A stretch of DNA of 64,000 nt from Plantactinospora soyae (GTDB lineage Bacteria; Actinomycetota; Actinomycetes; Mycobacteriales; Micromonosporaceae). The translations under genes were made by a program, and so were the position numbers. Where the stretch lies: the NCBI RefSeq assembly GCF_014874095.1, contig NZ_JADBEB010000001.1, forward strand, positions 2,604,001-2,668,000, read 5' to 3'. The notes beneath the pieces are model-generated. The model made no database searches. It was given only the letters and a program-made list of their open reading frames with translations, and was not told the DNA's origin. Within the stretch, counting starts at the first letter, position 1, and each line of letters opens with the position of its first letter. This document shows positions 24,814 to 32,162 of this stretch, piece after piece.

Positions 24814-25557
24814 ATGACACCGCTGTTGGAGTGGGTGCGCAACCGACCGGACGGCGACCTCCAGTCAGGACGGACGACCGAGGTACTGAAGATCGTCGCG
24901 GAACGCCTCGACGCCTTCGGTCCGGACTGGACGACGTCCGTCGACGGCAGCCGGTTGACCGGAACAGGAAGCTGGGTGGTCGCCCTACGGGACAACCACA
25001 CCGAGCATGACGAGCACCTCGACCTCGACTTCGTCCTGAACGTGGACCGGCCGGCGGAGACCACGATCAGCGACTGCGTGACCGGGTACGGCGCGACTGC
25101 CCGGGACGCCTGGCAGCAGGGTGTCGGAGTCTGGGCAACCCTGACCGCCGCCGCCGTGGTCGAGCTGATGCGGCCCGCCAACGAGTTCGCCGACCACTAC
25201 CACGGCAACGATCCCGGCGGCTTCCTCGGCTGGCACACGATCTCCGCCGGCTTCGTCGGATTCGGCCGGGGTGAGCCCGAGGCACTCGCCCGGTGGGCCA
25301 CCGACAACCCGCTGATCCCGCAGTTGTCCTCGGTCGTCTCCGGCGGCCTGGACCGGGGTCACCTGAACGGAGTCAAGATCCTGTTCGGCGGGGTCGCGGG
25401 CGCCGAGGTGGCCGAGGTACGGATCAACGGGCGCGAGCACCCCGAATCCGGAAGGGCGCTGCTCGCCCTGCCGTGGCCCCGACCGGCGGAGCCGGTGTTC
25501 GCCAGGACCTTCGCGCTGCTGGTCCATCCGGAGACCGACGCCTGCGGACAGAGCTGA
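24814..25557 (+). CDS. Conserved hypothetical protein, possibly DUF6348 family
   Basis: 247 residues, soluble. Features include the pattern ISDCVTGYGATARDAWQQGV and GFLGWHTISAGFVGFG, which I associate with the DUF6348 family, but only from memory. No active-site motif is clear. TACCGT lies seven bases before the ATG, and there is no Shine-Dalgarno sequence, so the transcript is probably leaderless. It converges with the DsrE gene; a small hairpin separates them. Confidence 0.65.
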   Translation: MTPLLEWVRNRPDGDLQSGRTTEVLKIVAERLDAFGPDWTTSVDGSRLTGTGSWVVALRDNHTEHDEHLDLDFVLNVDRPAETTISDCVTGYGATARDAWQQGVGVWATLTAAAVVELMRPANEFADHYHGNDPGGFLGWHTISAGFVGFGRGEPEALARWATDNPLIPQLSSVVSGGLDRGHLNGVKILFGGVAGAEVAEVRINGREHPESGRALLALPWPRPAEPVFARTFALLVHPETDACGQS

Positions 25558-25581
25558 CCCGAAGACCATGGTGCCGGTGCC

Positions 25582-25604
25582 GGTCCCGCCGTTATCGGCG
25601 GACC
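25582..25604. terminator. Hairpin between convergent genes
   Basis: CCGCCG (25586-25591), loop TTAT and CGGCGG (25596-25601), extended by GGT/ACC with one bulge. It lies between the 247-residue protein gene and the DsrE gene. Confidence 0.5.
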
Positions 25605-25625
25605 AGTTCGTCGGTGCGGCGACTC

Positions 25626-25988
25626 TCAGTACACCAGCGCCTGGGCGCCGTCGGCCACCGACTCCTCGACGAACACCGCCGCTCCGGCGATCCGTACCCC
25701 GGGCAGCACGTCCGACTCGGTGATCTCCCGACGGGCGGCGCACTGGGTGCAGAGGGTGACCCGGCCGCCGCTCAGGATCACGTGCAGCAGCTCGGCCAGC
25801 GGCGCGGAGTGCGGCAGGTCGAACTCCTCGGCCCGGCCGGGCAGCGCGAACCAGCTCGATTCGCCGGTGAGCCAGAGTGACACGTCGACGCCGGAGGCGA
25901 CCGCGGTGGCGGCCACGGTGAACGCCTGGGCACAGCGTTCCGGCGAGTCCGAACCAGCGGTGGCCTTGACGACCAGGGTGCGAGCCAT
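25626..25988 (-). CDS. DsrE-family sulfur-relay-like protein
   Basis: 120 residues, a DsrE/DsrF fold: TLVVKATAGSDSPERCAQAF, SGVDVSLWLTGESSWFALPG, LLHVILSGGRVTLCTQCAARR and a terminal GAQALVY. The CxxC in CTQC is where family members bind sulfur; the family acts in sulfur relay or as small disulfide/persulfide carriers. It is divergent from a 34-residue membrane peptide gene, with only 25 bp between start codons, and both -10 elements overlap. Confidence 0.85.
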   Translation of the reverse strand: MARTLVVKATAGSDSPERCAQAFTVAATAVASGVDVSLWLTGESSWFALPGRAEEFDLPHSAPLAELLHVILSGGRVTLCTQCAARREITESDVLPGVRIAGAAVFVEESVADGAQALVY

Positions 25989-25994
25989 GCCGCC

Positions 25995-26004
25995 AGCATA
26001 GGAT
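25995..26004. promoter_or_regulatory. Overlapping divergent -10 elements (leaderless pair)
   Basis: On the minus strand TATGCT (26000-25995) lies six bases before the dsrE ATG. On the plus strand TAGGAT (25999-26004) lies nine bases before the ATG at 26014. The two -10 hexamers share two base pairs, so transcription from one should exclude the other. Confidence 0.6.
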
Positions 26005-26013
26005 CAACCCGTC

Positions 26014-26118
26014 ATGGTTACCGAGATTGGGTTCGTCAGCCTGCTGGTGGCGGGATTCGGCGCGCTCGCCGGTTGCCTGGTGTATCTGGCCGTACGCATT
26101 TCGAGAGGACGTTGGTGA
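26014..26118 (+). CDS. Small membrane protein (34 aa)
   Basis: 34 residues, one hydrophobic helix (about 5-28, GFVSLLVAGFGALAGCLVYLAV) and a basic tail RISRGRW. This length and layout (short helix then an R-x-S-R-G-R-W end) match tiny membrane proteins that actinobacterial genomes carry upstream of the nitrobindin gene. It is likely leaderless (TAGGAT nine bases upstream). The stop lies at the first copy of a 60-bp tandem duplication. Function unknown; it may modulate a membrane partner. Confidence 0.7.
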   Translation: MVTEIGFVSLLVAGFGALAGCLVYLAVRISRGRW

Positions 26119-26232
26119 GTGCGAGGAGTGAGCCGGGTTTGCGAGCCCCGCAGTCGCGAACGGAGGGGACGTTGGTGAGTGCGAGGAGTGAGCCGGGTTG
26201 CGAGCCCCGCAGTCGCGAACGGAGAGGATCGT
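26106..26232. repeat. 60-bp tandem duplication upstream of the nitrobindin gene
   Basis: Two copies of a unit with GTGAGTGCGAGGAGTGAGCC and CGAGCCCCGCAGTCGCGAAC (period 60 bp, one base deleted in the second) are followed by a partial third (GGAGAGGATCGTTGTGAGCG). The third partial supplies the ribosome binding site and GTG start of the next gene. The unit looks like a dispersed GC-rich element also met elsewhere in actinoplanete genomes, as far as I recall. Confidence 0.8.
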
Positions 26233-26233
26233 T

Positions 26234-26833
26234 GTGAGCGACAGCGACAACCCGGTTGCGCCGCCACCGTGGCTGAACGCGCCACCGGTCGACCCGTACC
26301 CCTACGAGGAGACGTACGACCTGCGCAAGGGACCGGACCTGCACCCGGCCCTGCTCGGTCTGCTTCCGTACGTCGGGTTGTGGCGGGGGCGTGGCCGGGG
26401 CGGATTCCCCACAATCGAGGACTTCGACTACGCGCAGGAGATCCGGATCAGCCACGACGGCCGGCCGTTCCTGCACTACGAGTCGCGTGCCTGGCTGCTC
26501 GACGAGGAGGGCCAGCCGATCCGCCCGGCCGGTCGGGAGGTCGGCTGGTGGCGACCGGTGCTGAAGGACGACGGCAGCGCGACCGACGAACTCGAGGTGA
26601 TGCTGGCCGTGCCGACCGGGATCATGGAACTTCACCTCGGCAAGGTCACCGGTACCCGGGTCGAGATCGTCACCGACGCGGTGCTGCGTACGTCGACCGC
26701 CAAGGAGGTCACCGCCGGGCACCGCCTCTACGGGATCGTCGAGGGCGCCCTGCTCTACGCCCAGGACATGGCGGCGCTGGGACACCCCCTCTCGCCACAC
26801 CTGTCCGCCCGGCTGATCCGCGTCGGCGGCTGA
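26234..26833 (+). CDS. Nitrobindin-like heme protein (FABP family, peroxynitrite isomerase)
   Basis: 199 residues forming a 10-stranded barrel of the THAP4/nitrobindin family. The hallmark GLWRGRGRGGFPTIEDF holds the GxWxGxG motif near residue 48, with GWWRPVLKDDG in mid-barrel. The C-terminal GHPLSPHLSARL carries the His that should ligate heme. Known role of homologues: ferric heme b protein that isomerises peroxynitrite to nitrate. The GTG at 26234 is chosen because GGAG precedes it and the longer frame runs through the tandem repeat. Confidence 0.88.
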   Translation: MSDSDNPVAPPPWLNAPPVDPYPYEETYDLRKGPDLHPALLGLLPYVGLWRGRGRGGFPTIEDFDYAQEIRISHDGRPFLHYESRAWLLDEEGQPIRPAGREVGWWRPVLKDDGSATDELEVMLAVPTGIMELHLGKVTGTRVEIVTDAVLRTSTAKEVTAGHRLYGIVEGALLYAQDMAALGHPLSPHLSARLIRVGG

Positions 26834-26849
26834 GAGGTGTCGGCGGCTG

Positions 26850-26911
26850 AGAGGTGTTAGGAAGGGGCCCTTCTTCTACAGAAAACGATAGGAAGGGGCC
26901 CTTCCTTACAC
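26850..26911 (-). repeat. GGGGCCC dyad repeat, copy B (with 17-bp duplication at its left edge)
   Basis: AGAGGTGTTAGGAAGG...CTACAGAAAACGATA...GGAAGGGGCCCTTCC lies between convergent genes, in the opposite orientation to copy A. The minus-strand stop (TTA at 26906-26908) is inside it. Immediately left, 26822-26838 and 26839-26855 are a perfect 17-bp tandem copy that repeats the last codons and stop of the nitrobindin gene. Confidence 0.85.
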
Positions 26912-27754
26912 CTCGAAGCCGAGTAGGTGCCGGATGGCGGGGGTGTGCGGGGCGGGGGGCAGCGGGGTGCCGTCCAGCGCGCGGACCTCGGCGAGGCCGC
27001 GTACCGACGAGGTGAACCAGACCCCGTCGGCGGTCCGCAACTCGGCCGGGGTGACGTGTCGGCGGACCGCCGTGAAGCCGAGGTCCCCGGCGTGCCGGAG
27101 CAGCCAGTCGGCCGTCACGCCGGGCAGGATCCCGCTCTCGGCCGGTACGGTGCACAGCTCGTCCCCGGCCAGCCAGACCAGGTTGGCGCTCGGCCCCTCC
27201 AGGGCGTACCCGTCGGTGGAGGTCCAGAGCACGTCGTCGACCCCGTTGGCCGCCGCCCAGCGCCGGGTCGCCTGGTTCGGCCCGTACGAGATGCTCTTGA
27301 CCCCGGCGAGCAGCCACGGCCGGTCGGTCCGGGCGTCGGCGGCGACGCCGAGCGGCAGGGTTGCCACGGTGATGCCGTCCCGGCGGGCGCGGCGGGACGC
27401 GGCCGGCACCTCGGCCAGGGTGGCGTAGACCGTGCCCGGCCCGCCGCCCTCCGGCCCCCGGGTGCAGACCAGCCGCAGCGCCCCCTCGGTCCCGACCGGC
27501 CAGCCGGCGCAGGCGGTGTCGAGCAGTTCGCGCAGCGCGGCGGCGTCGGGCAGCGGCAGGTCGAGGGCCGGCGCCGACCGGACAAGCCGGGCCAGGTGCT
27601 CCTGCGCCAGCCAGGGGCGTCCGGCCCGGACGTGCATGGTCTCGAAGAGCCCGTCGCCGTGGAGTACGCCCCGGTCGTCGGCGCGGATCACCGGCTCGTC
27701 GACCGGTACCACGCCCCGACCCAACACTGCGGTGATCATTTGCGGGCTCGGCAC
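26906..27754 (-). CDS. pabC: Aminotransferase class IV, probable 4-amino-4-deoxychorismate lyase (PabC)
   Basis: 282 residues, a fold-type IV PLP enzyme. The PLP-binding Lys is in GVKSISYGPNQ, and the phosphate-binding and reaction motif is EGPSANLVW. RADDRGVLHGDGLFETM is the typical N-terminal block (xGDGxFET). PabC converts 4-amino-4-deoxychorismate to p-aminobenzoate and pyruvate for folate synthesis; branched-chain or D-amino-acid aminotransferase is the alternative, less likely given the length. The start is GTG at 27754, with an internal ATG (MITAVLG) possible. The stop lies inside dyad repeat B. Confidence 0.8.
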   Translation of the reverse strand: MPSPQMITAVLGRGVVPVDEPVIRADDRGVLHGDGLFETMHVRAGRPWLAQEHLARLVRSAPALDLPLPDAAALRELLDTACAGWPVGTEGALRLVCTRGPEGGGPGTVYATLAEVPAASRRARRDGITVATLPLGVAADARTDRPWLLAGVKSISYGPNQATRRWAAANGVDDVLWTSTDGYALEGPSANLVWLAGDELCTVPAESGILPGVTADWLLRHAGDLGFTAVRRHVTPAELRTADGVWFTSSVRGLAEVRALDGTPLPPAPHTPAIRHLLGFEV

Positions 27755-27803
27755 CCCATCGAGGCTAGTCGTAGGCGTCCGGACGCTGCTTTGCGTTCCG
27801 CAC

Positions 27804-27809
27804 TATGCT
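27804..27809 (+). promoter_or_regulatory. -10 element of the leaderless fur transcript
   Basis: TATGCT ends six bases before the GTG start of the Fur gene, with no Shine-Dalgarno sequence in between. This places the transcription start at or next to the start codon. Confidence 0.6.
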
Positions 27810-27815
27810 TTGTCG

Positions 27816-28247
27816 GTGTCGGAATCGTCGCTGGCGGAGATGCTGCGTTCCCGTGGACTGCGGCTGACCGCGCAGCGGCAGTTGGTCCTCGAAGCCGTGC
27901 TCGACCTAGGTCACGCCACGCCGGAGCAGGTGCACTCGGCGGTGCGTGAGGTCGCCGCCGGAGTGAACATCACCACTATTTACCGCACTCTGGAATTACT
28001 CGAACGCCTCGGACTGGTTACCCATACGCACCTGTCCCACGGGTCACCGACGTACCACGCCGCGGGTGAGGACACCCACGTACACCTGGTCTGTCGGATC
28101 TGTGGGTCGGTGGACGAGGTCGACCCGGAGGTTTTCGGACCGCTGGCCGACAAGCTGGCGGCCGAGCGGGGCTTCCAGGTCGACATCGGGCACGTGGCGC
28201 TCTTCGGCGTCTGCGGCAGGACCGAGTGCGAGGAGCGGCGGGAATGA
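27816..28247 (+). CDS. fur: Fur-family metal-responsive regulator
   Basis: 143 residues. Winged helix (about 10-80: LRLTAQRQLVLEAVL, NITTIYRTLELLERLGLV) and dimerisation/metal domain with HVHLVCRICGSVDEV, then FGVCGRTEC. The CxxC pair and the final CxxxxC would form the structural zinc site. His residues in HxH and GHVALF suit the regulatory site. Whether the metal is Fe, Zn or Ni cannot be read from this; Zur and Fur share these residues. The start GTG 27816 follows the -10 by six bases. It overlaps ygfZ by 4 nt (ATGA), making an operon. Confidence 0.85.
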   Translation: MSESSLAEMLRSRGLRLTAQRQLVLEAVLDLGHATPEQVHSAVREVAAGVNITTIYRTLELLERLGLVTHTHLSHGSPTYHAAGEDTHVHLVCRICGSVDEVDPEVFGPLADKLAAERGFQVDIGHVALFGVCGRTECEERRE

Positions 28248-29356
28248 TCGACATCGCGGGTGCGGTGACGGTGGAGGCCATCGACGAGCAGACCCGGGAC
28301 CAGCCGGACCCGGAGCACGTGGCGGCGGGCGTACGCCCGGTGGCCGCGCACTACGGTGACCCGATGCGCGAGCAGCGACTGCTCGCCACCGAGGTCGGCC
28401 TGGTGGACCGGTCGCACCGGGGAGTGATCGCCGTACCCGGGCTGGAGCGGGCGAGCTGGCTGCACACCCTGACCAGTCAGCATCTGGCGCAACTCGCCGC
28501 CGGACAGGGCAGTGAACTGCTGGTTCTCTCCCCGCACGGGCACGTCGAGCAGCACGCCATGGTCGCCGAGGACGGCGAGACCACCTGGCTGGACACCGAG
28601 CCGGGCGCGACCGCCGGGCTGCTGACGTACCTGGAGAAGATGCGCTTCTTCACCCCGGTCGACCCCCGGGACGCGACCGCCGACTGGGCGCTGCTGTCGC
28701 TGGTGGGTCCGCGCGCGGCCGAGGCCGTCGCCGTGCTCGGGGTCTCCGGGCTGGCCGAACCGGACGCGCTCGGGGTGCCGGGTCCGAAGTTCGCCGCCGG
28801 CTCCGTGCCACCCCGCCCGAGCATCGTGTACGACGTGAAGCCGTTGCCGGCCGGAGGCTGGGCCCGTCGGGTCCGGCTCGGAATCGACCTGCTGGTGCCG
28901 CGTACCGCCATGGCGGAGGTGGTCGACACGCTGACCGCTGCCGGAACACCGGTCGCCGGGCTGTGGGCGTACGAGGCGCTGCGGGTGGCGGACCGGCTGC
29001 CCCGGGTCGGCTTCGAGACCGACCACCGGACCATTCCGGCCGAGGTCGGGCTGGTCGGTCCCGCCGTACACCTGGACAAGGGCTGTTACCGGGGGCAGGA
29101 GACGGTCGCCCGGGTGCACAACATGGGGCGTCCGCCGCGTCGGCTGGTACTGCTGCACTTCGACGGGGTGACCACCGACGAACTGCCCACCGTCGGTACT
29201 CCGGTGACCGTCGAGGGTCGTACGGTCGGGTTCGTCGGCACGGCGGTCCGGCACTACGAGTTGGGGCCGGTCGCGCTCGCGGTGCTCAAGCGGTCGGTGC
29301 CCGACGACGCGGCACTGACGGTCGGCAGCTCCGCCGCCGCCGTCGACCCGGAGTAG
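28244..29356 (+). CDS. ygfZ: YgfZ/GcvT-like folate-binding protein for Fe-S cluster maintenance
   Basis: 370 residues. The tetrahydrofolate-binding GcvT-like domain ends with the YgfZ signature KGCYRGQETVARVHNMG (K-G-C-Y-x-G-Q-E) near residue 280. Known role: folate-dependent repair or assembly of certain Fe-S enzymes, linked to MiaB in E. coli. The ATG at 28244 overlaps the fur stop, with GAGGAG seven bases upstream. Co-transcription with a Fur-family regulator suits a link to iron metabolism. Confidence 0.9.
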   Translation: MIDIAGAVTVEAIDEQTRDQPDPEHVAAGVRPVAAHYGDPMREQRLLATEVGLVDRSHRGVIAVPGLERASWLHTLTSQHLAQLAAGQGSELLVLSPHGHVEQHAMVAEDGETTWLDTEPGATAGLLTYLEKMRFFTPVDPRDATADWALLSLVGPRAAEAVAVLGVSGLAEPDALGVPGPKFAAGSVPPRPSIVYDVKPLPAGGWARRVRLGIDLLVPRTAMAEVVDTLTAAGTPVAGLWAYEALRVADRLPRVGFETDHRTIPAEVGLVGPAVHLDKGCYRGQETVARVHNMGRPPRRLVLLHFDGVTTDELPTVGTPVTVEGRTVGFVGTAVRHYELGPVALAVLKRSVPDDAALTVGSSAAAVDPE

Positions 29357-29357
29357 C

Positions 29358-29403
29358 GGCTCGGCGTATCGCCCGGCGTCGGCTCGGCGTATCGCCCGGC
29401 GTC
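29358..29403. repeat. 23-bp perfect tandem duplication
   Basis: Two perfect copies of GGCTCGGCGTATCGCCCGGC plus GTC (period 23) start two bases after the ygfZ stop. Non-coding. Confidence 0.85.
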
Positions 29404-29476
29404 GCGTGCGGGCGCGCCCGGCCGCGGGTGTTCGCCGGCCGGGCTGGGCGGAGCGGTCGGGGCTAGGATCGCCGGC

Positions 29477-30316
29477 ATGACGACTGGGACGCTGATCACG
29501 GTCGCGCCGACCGGCGCGGAGTCGGCGAAGCTGGAGGTCCCGGCGTTGCCGGTGACCCTCGACGAGCTGCTGCTCACGGCGAAGGAGTGCGAGGCGCTCG
29601 GCGCCGCCGTGATCCACGTGCACATCCGGGACGACCAGGCCCGCCCCACCCTCGATTCGGGCCGGTTGCGGGACACCGTCGCGGCGCTGCGGGACGGCAC
29701 CGACCTGATCGTGCAGCTCTCCACCGGGGGCGCGGTGACCGATCCGGAGACGGACCGGCTGGCCGTACTGGACGCCGGCCCGGAGATGGCCTCCTGCACG
29801 ATGGGTACGGTCAACTTCGGCAACGACGTCTTCCTCAACCGCTGGGAGTTCATCGTCGACCTGCACACCCGGATGCAGGACCGGGGCATCGTGCCCGAGT
29901 ACGAGATCTTCGACCTCGGTCACCTGACCGCACTGCACCGGCTGCTCGACCGGTACGGCCTGCCGGCCGGCGGGCACGTGCACGTCGACTTCGTGATGGG
30001 TGTACCGGGCGGCATGCCGGGCAGCACCGAGGCGCTGGTCGCCTGCCGGCAGGCGCTGCGGGACCTGCCGGAGGGGACCACCTTCTCGGCGACCGGGATC
30101 GGCCGGAGCACCATCCCGGTGATGCTCGCCTCGATCTCGACGGGCGGGCACCTGCGGGTCGGGATGGAGGACACCGTCACGTACGCCAAGGGGCGTCCGG
30201 TCGAATCCAACATGCAGTTGGTGGCCCGGGCGGTCGGGCTGGCGCAGTTGGCCCAGCGCCCGCCGTTGGGTACCGCGCAGGCGCGTGAACTGCTGGGACT
30301 CGCACCACAGCGCTAG
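29477..30316 (+). CDS. Beta-keto acid cleavage enzyme (BKACE, DUF849)
   Basis: 279 residues, a TIM-barrel enzyme of the 3-keto-5-aminohexanoate cleavage family. The zinc ligands are expected in AAVIHVHIRDD (HxH, about residues 48-50) and in EYEIFDLGHL. STGGAVTDPETDR and MGVPGGMPGS are other family blocks. Reaction: condenses a beta-keto acid with acetyl-CoA to give acetoacetate and a CoA ester. The exact substrate depends on pocket residues and cannot be read here. TAGGAT lies seven bases before the ATG, a leaderless start. A putative asparaginase follows in the same direction. Confidence 0.88.
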   Translation: MTTGTLITVAPTGAESAKLEVPALPVTLDELLLTAKECEALGAAVIHVHIRDDQARPTLDSGRLRDTVAALRDGTDLIVQLSTGGAVTDPETDRLAVLDAGPEMASCTMGTVNFGNDVFLNRWEFIVDLHTRMQDRGIVPEYEIFDLGHLTALHRLLDRYGLPAGGHVHVDFVMGVPGGMPGSTEALVACRQALRDLPEGTTFSATGIGRSTIPVMLASISTGGHLRVGMEDTVTYAKGRPVESNMQLVARAVGLAQLAQRPPLGTAQARELLGLAPQR

Positions 30317-30362
30317 GGGCCGTCGGGCGGTCGGTCCGCACCGGTCGGTACGGTCGCCGACC

Positions 30363-31352
30363 ATGGGCGAGATCTACGACGGCGGCGTACCGCTGGTGGA
30401 GGCGGTCCGGTCGGGCTTCGTGGAGTCCGTACACCGGGGTTCCGTGGTCGTGCTGGACGCCGACGGGGCGGTGGTGGCCTCGGCCGGCGACGTCCGGGCG
30501 CCGGTGTTCCCCCGTTCGTCGAGCAAGCCGATGCAGGCGATCGGCATGATCCGCTCCGGGCTGCGGCTGGCCGACCCGGCCGACCTGGCCGTGGTCTGCG
30601 CCAGCCACTACGGCGAGGACGTCCATCTGGCCCGGATCGAGGCGCTGCTCCGGACCACCGGGCTGGACGAGTCGGCGCTGCGCTGCCCGCCGGACATGCC
30701 GCTGTCCGAGGACGCCCGGGACGCGGTGCTCCGGGCCGGCGGTGCCGCCTCCCGGCTCCGGATGAACTGTTCCGGCAAGCACGTCGGGATGCTGCTCACC
30801 TGTCAGGCCGCCGGCTGGCCGGTGGCCGGGTACTGGCACCCGGACCATCCGTTGCAGCGGGCGATCACGGCGACCGTCGAGGAGTTCACCGGCGAGTCGG
30901 TGGCGGCGGTCGGGGTCGACGGCTGCGGCGCTCCGGTACTCGCGGTCTCGCTGACCGGGCTGGCCGGGGCGTACCTGCGGCTGGTATCGGCGGCGGAGGG
31001 TTCGGTGGAGCGGATCGTCGCCGACGCGATGCGGGCCCATCCGCTGATGGTGGCCGGCACCGACGGGGCCGACACCCAACTGATGACCGGGATCCCCGGA
31101 CTGCTCGCCAAGAGCGGCGCAGAGGGTGTGGTCGCGGTGGCGGTGCCCGGAGTCGGGGCGGTGGCGCTCAAGATCGATGACGGCGCGACCCGGGCCCGGA
31201 CGCCGGTACTGGTCTCGGCGCTGCGCCGGCTGTCGGTACGCGGGACGGCGCTGGACGCTCCGGTGCTCGACGCTCCGGTGCTCGACCTGCTGGCCGAGTC
31301 GACGCTGTCCGGTGGTGGCGAGCCGGTCGGCTCCGTACGCGCCCGCTGGTGA
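30363..31352 (+). CDS. L-asparaginase II-type protein
   Basis: 329 residues of the Asparaginase_II family (rhizobial/actinobacterial type, distinct from E. coli AnsB). Family motifs are RSSSKPMQAIG (about 50), CASHYGED (about 80), MNCSGKHVGML (about 137) and VDGCGAPV. It should hydrolyse L-asparagine to aspartate and ammonia in the cytoplasm. TACGGT is eight bases before the ATG. A 15-nt in-frame duplication near the end gives APVLDAPVLD. It follows the BKACE gene; a functional link is not evident. Confidence 0.87.
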   Translation: MGEIYDGGVPLVEAVRSGFVESVHRGSVVVLDADGAVVASAGDVRAPVFPRSSSKPMQAIGMIRSGLRLADPADLAVVCASHYGEDVHLARIEALLRTTGLDESALRCPPDMPLSEDARDAVLRAGGAASRLRMNCSGKHVGMLLTCQAAGWPVAGYWHPDHPLQRAITATVEEFTGESVAAVGVDGCGAPVLAVSLTGLAGAYLRLVSAAEGSVERIVADAMRAHPLMVAGTDGADTQLMTGIPGLLAKSGAEGVVAVAVPGVGAVALKIDDGATRARTPVLVSALRRLSVRGTALDAPVLDAPVLDLLAESTLSGGGEPVGSVRARW

Positions 31353-31418
31353 CCCTCGGGCGGGTGGGCCCGTCGATGTCCTCCCGAAGCACGCCACGCT
31401 GAGACATCGCTAACTATC

Positions 31419-31445
31419 GCAAGCGTTTTGCTTGCAGGAGCAAGC
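31419..31445 (+). promoter_or_regulatory. Alternating GCAAGC/GCTTGC arms in front of the XRE regulator
   Basis: GCAAGC (31419-31424), GCTTGC (31430-31435) and GCAAGC (31440-31445) can form two overlapping inverted repeats (spacers 5 and 4 nt). They lie just upstream of the TACCGT -10 (31455-31460) of the XRE gene. A likely operator for autoregulation. Confidence 0.6.
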
Positions 31446-31467
31446 GCGGGTCGCTACCGTCGATGTC

Positions 31468-32160
31468 ATGGCCAATCCGAAGGACCTTCCCCGAGACGTC
31501 GGTGGGTTCATCCGTGACCTGCGCCGTAACGCCAAGATCTCGCTGCGGCAGCTGGCCGAGCAGGCCGGGGTCAGCAACCCGTACCTGAGCCAGATCGAGC
31601 GTGGGCTGCGAAAGCCCAGCGCGGAGGTGCTCCAGCAGTTGGCCAGCGCCCTGCGCGTCTCCACCCCGGTGATGTACCTCCGGGCCGGGCTGCTCGACGA
31701 CCGGGAGGGTCAGGGCGTGCTCGCGGCCATCGCGGCCGATCCCGATCTCACCATGCCGCAGAAGCAGTCGCTGGCCCAGATCTACGAGACGTTCCGCCGG
31801 GAGAACCTCCGGCACACCGAGCCGGGCGGCCCCGAAGATGCCGGCGTCGCCGAACCGTTCGGCACCACGACCGGACCGAGCACGCCGGCCGGCGCCACCG
31901 CTTCGGCGGGTGCCGGCACACCGGTCAGCGCCACCGCCCCGGCGGGCGGCGGTGCCGGGTCACCGGTCGACGCCGTACTCGAATCCGTGGCGGTGACCGA
32001 GGCGGGCGCCGCCGCCGCGCCGCCGACCAGCCCGCCGGCCGGCGTGGATGCCGCGTCCACGCCGAAGCCCGCACCCGTGAAGAAGATCGCCAAGAAGGCG
32101 GTCAAGAAGGCCACGCCGTCGGCCCCGCCGGCCGCCCCGGCCACTGACGAGGAGAAGTAG
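31468..32160 (+). CDS. XRE-family regulator with Ala/Pro-Lys-rich tail (Rv0474-type)
   Basis: 230 residues. HTH_3 domain spans about 10-65 (GFIRDLRRNAKISLRQLAEQ, SNPYLSQIERGLRKPS). A helical region to about 115 follows, then a long low-complexity Ala/Thr/Pro segment ending in a Lys-rich stretch (VKKIAKKAVKKA). It is the homologue of M. tuberculosis Rv0474, just ahead of hbhA. The tail echoes the Lys/Ala repeats of HbhA and may bind nucleic acid or polyanions. TACCGT is seven bases before the ATG, a leaderless start. A 2-nt gap to the next gene makes an operon. Confidence 0.85.
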   Translation: MANPKDLPRDVGGFIRDLRRNAKISLRQLAEQAGVSNPYLSQIERGLRKPSAEVLQQLASALRVSTPVMYLRAGLLDDREGQGVLAAIAADPDLTMPQKQSLAQIYETFRRENLRHTEPGGPEDAGVAEPFGTTTGPSTPAGATASAGAGTPVSATAPAGGGAGSPVDAVLESVAVTEAGAAAAPPTSPPAGVDAASTPKPAPVKKIAKKAVKKATPSAPPAAPATDEEK

Positions 32161-32162
32161 TC

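Noticed and set aside
26106-26232. 60-bp duplication considered as an insertion sequence end or attachment site
   Set aside because: No inverted ends, no transposase or integrase gene and no tRNA nearby.
27980-30364. Minus-strand open frame of 794 codons
   Set aside because: Antisense to fur, ygfZ and the BKACE gene, which have family motifs. No ribosome binding site and no recognisable domain.
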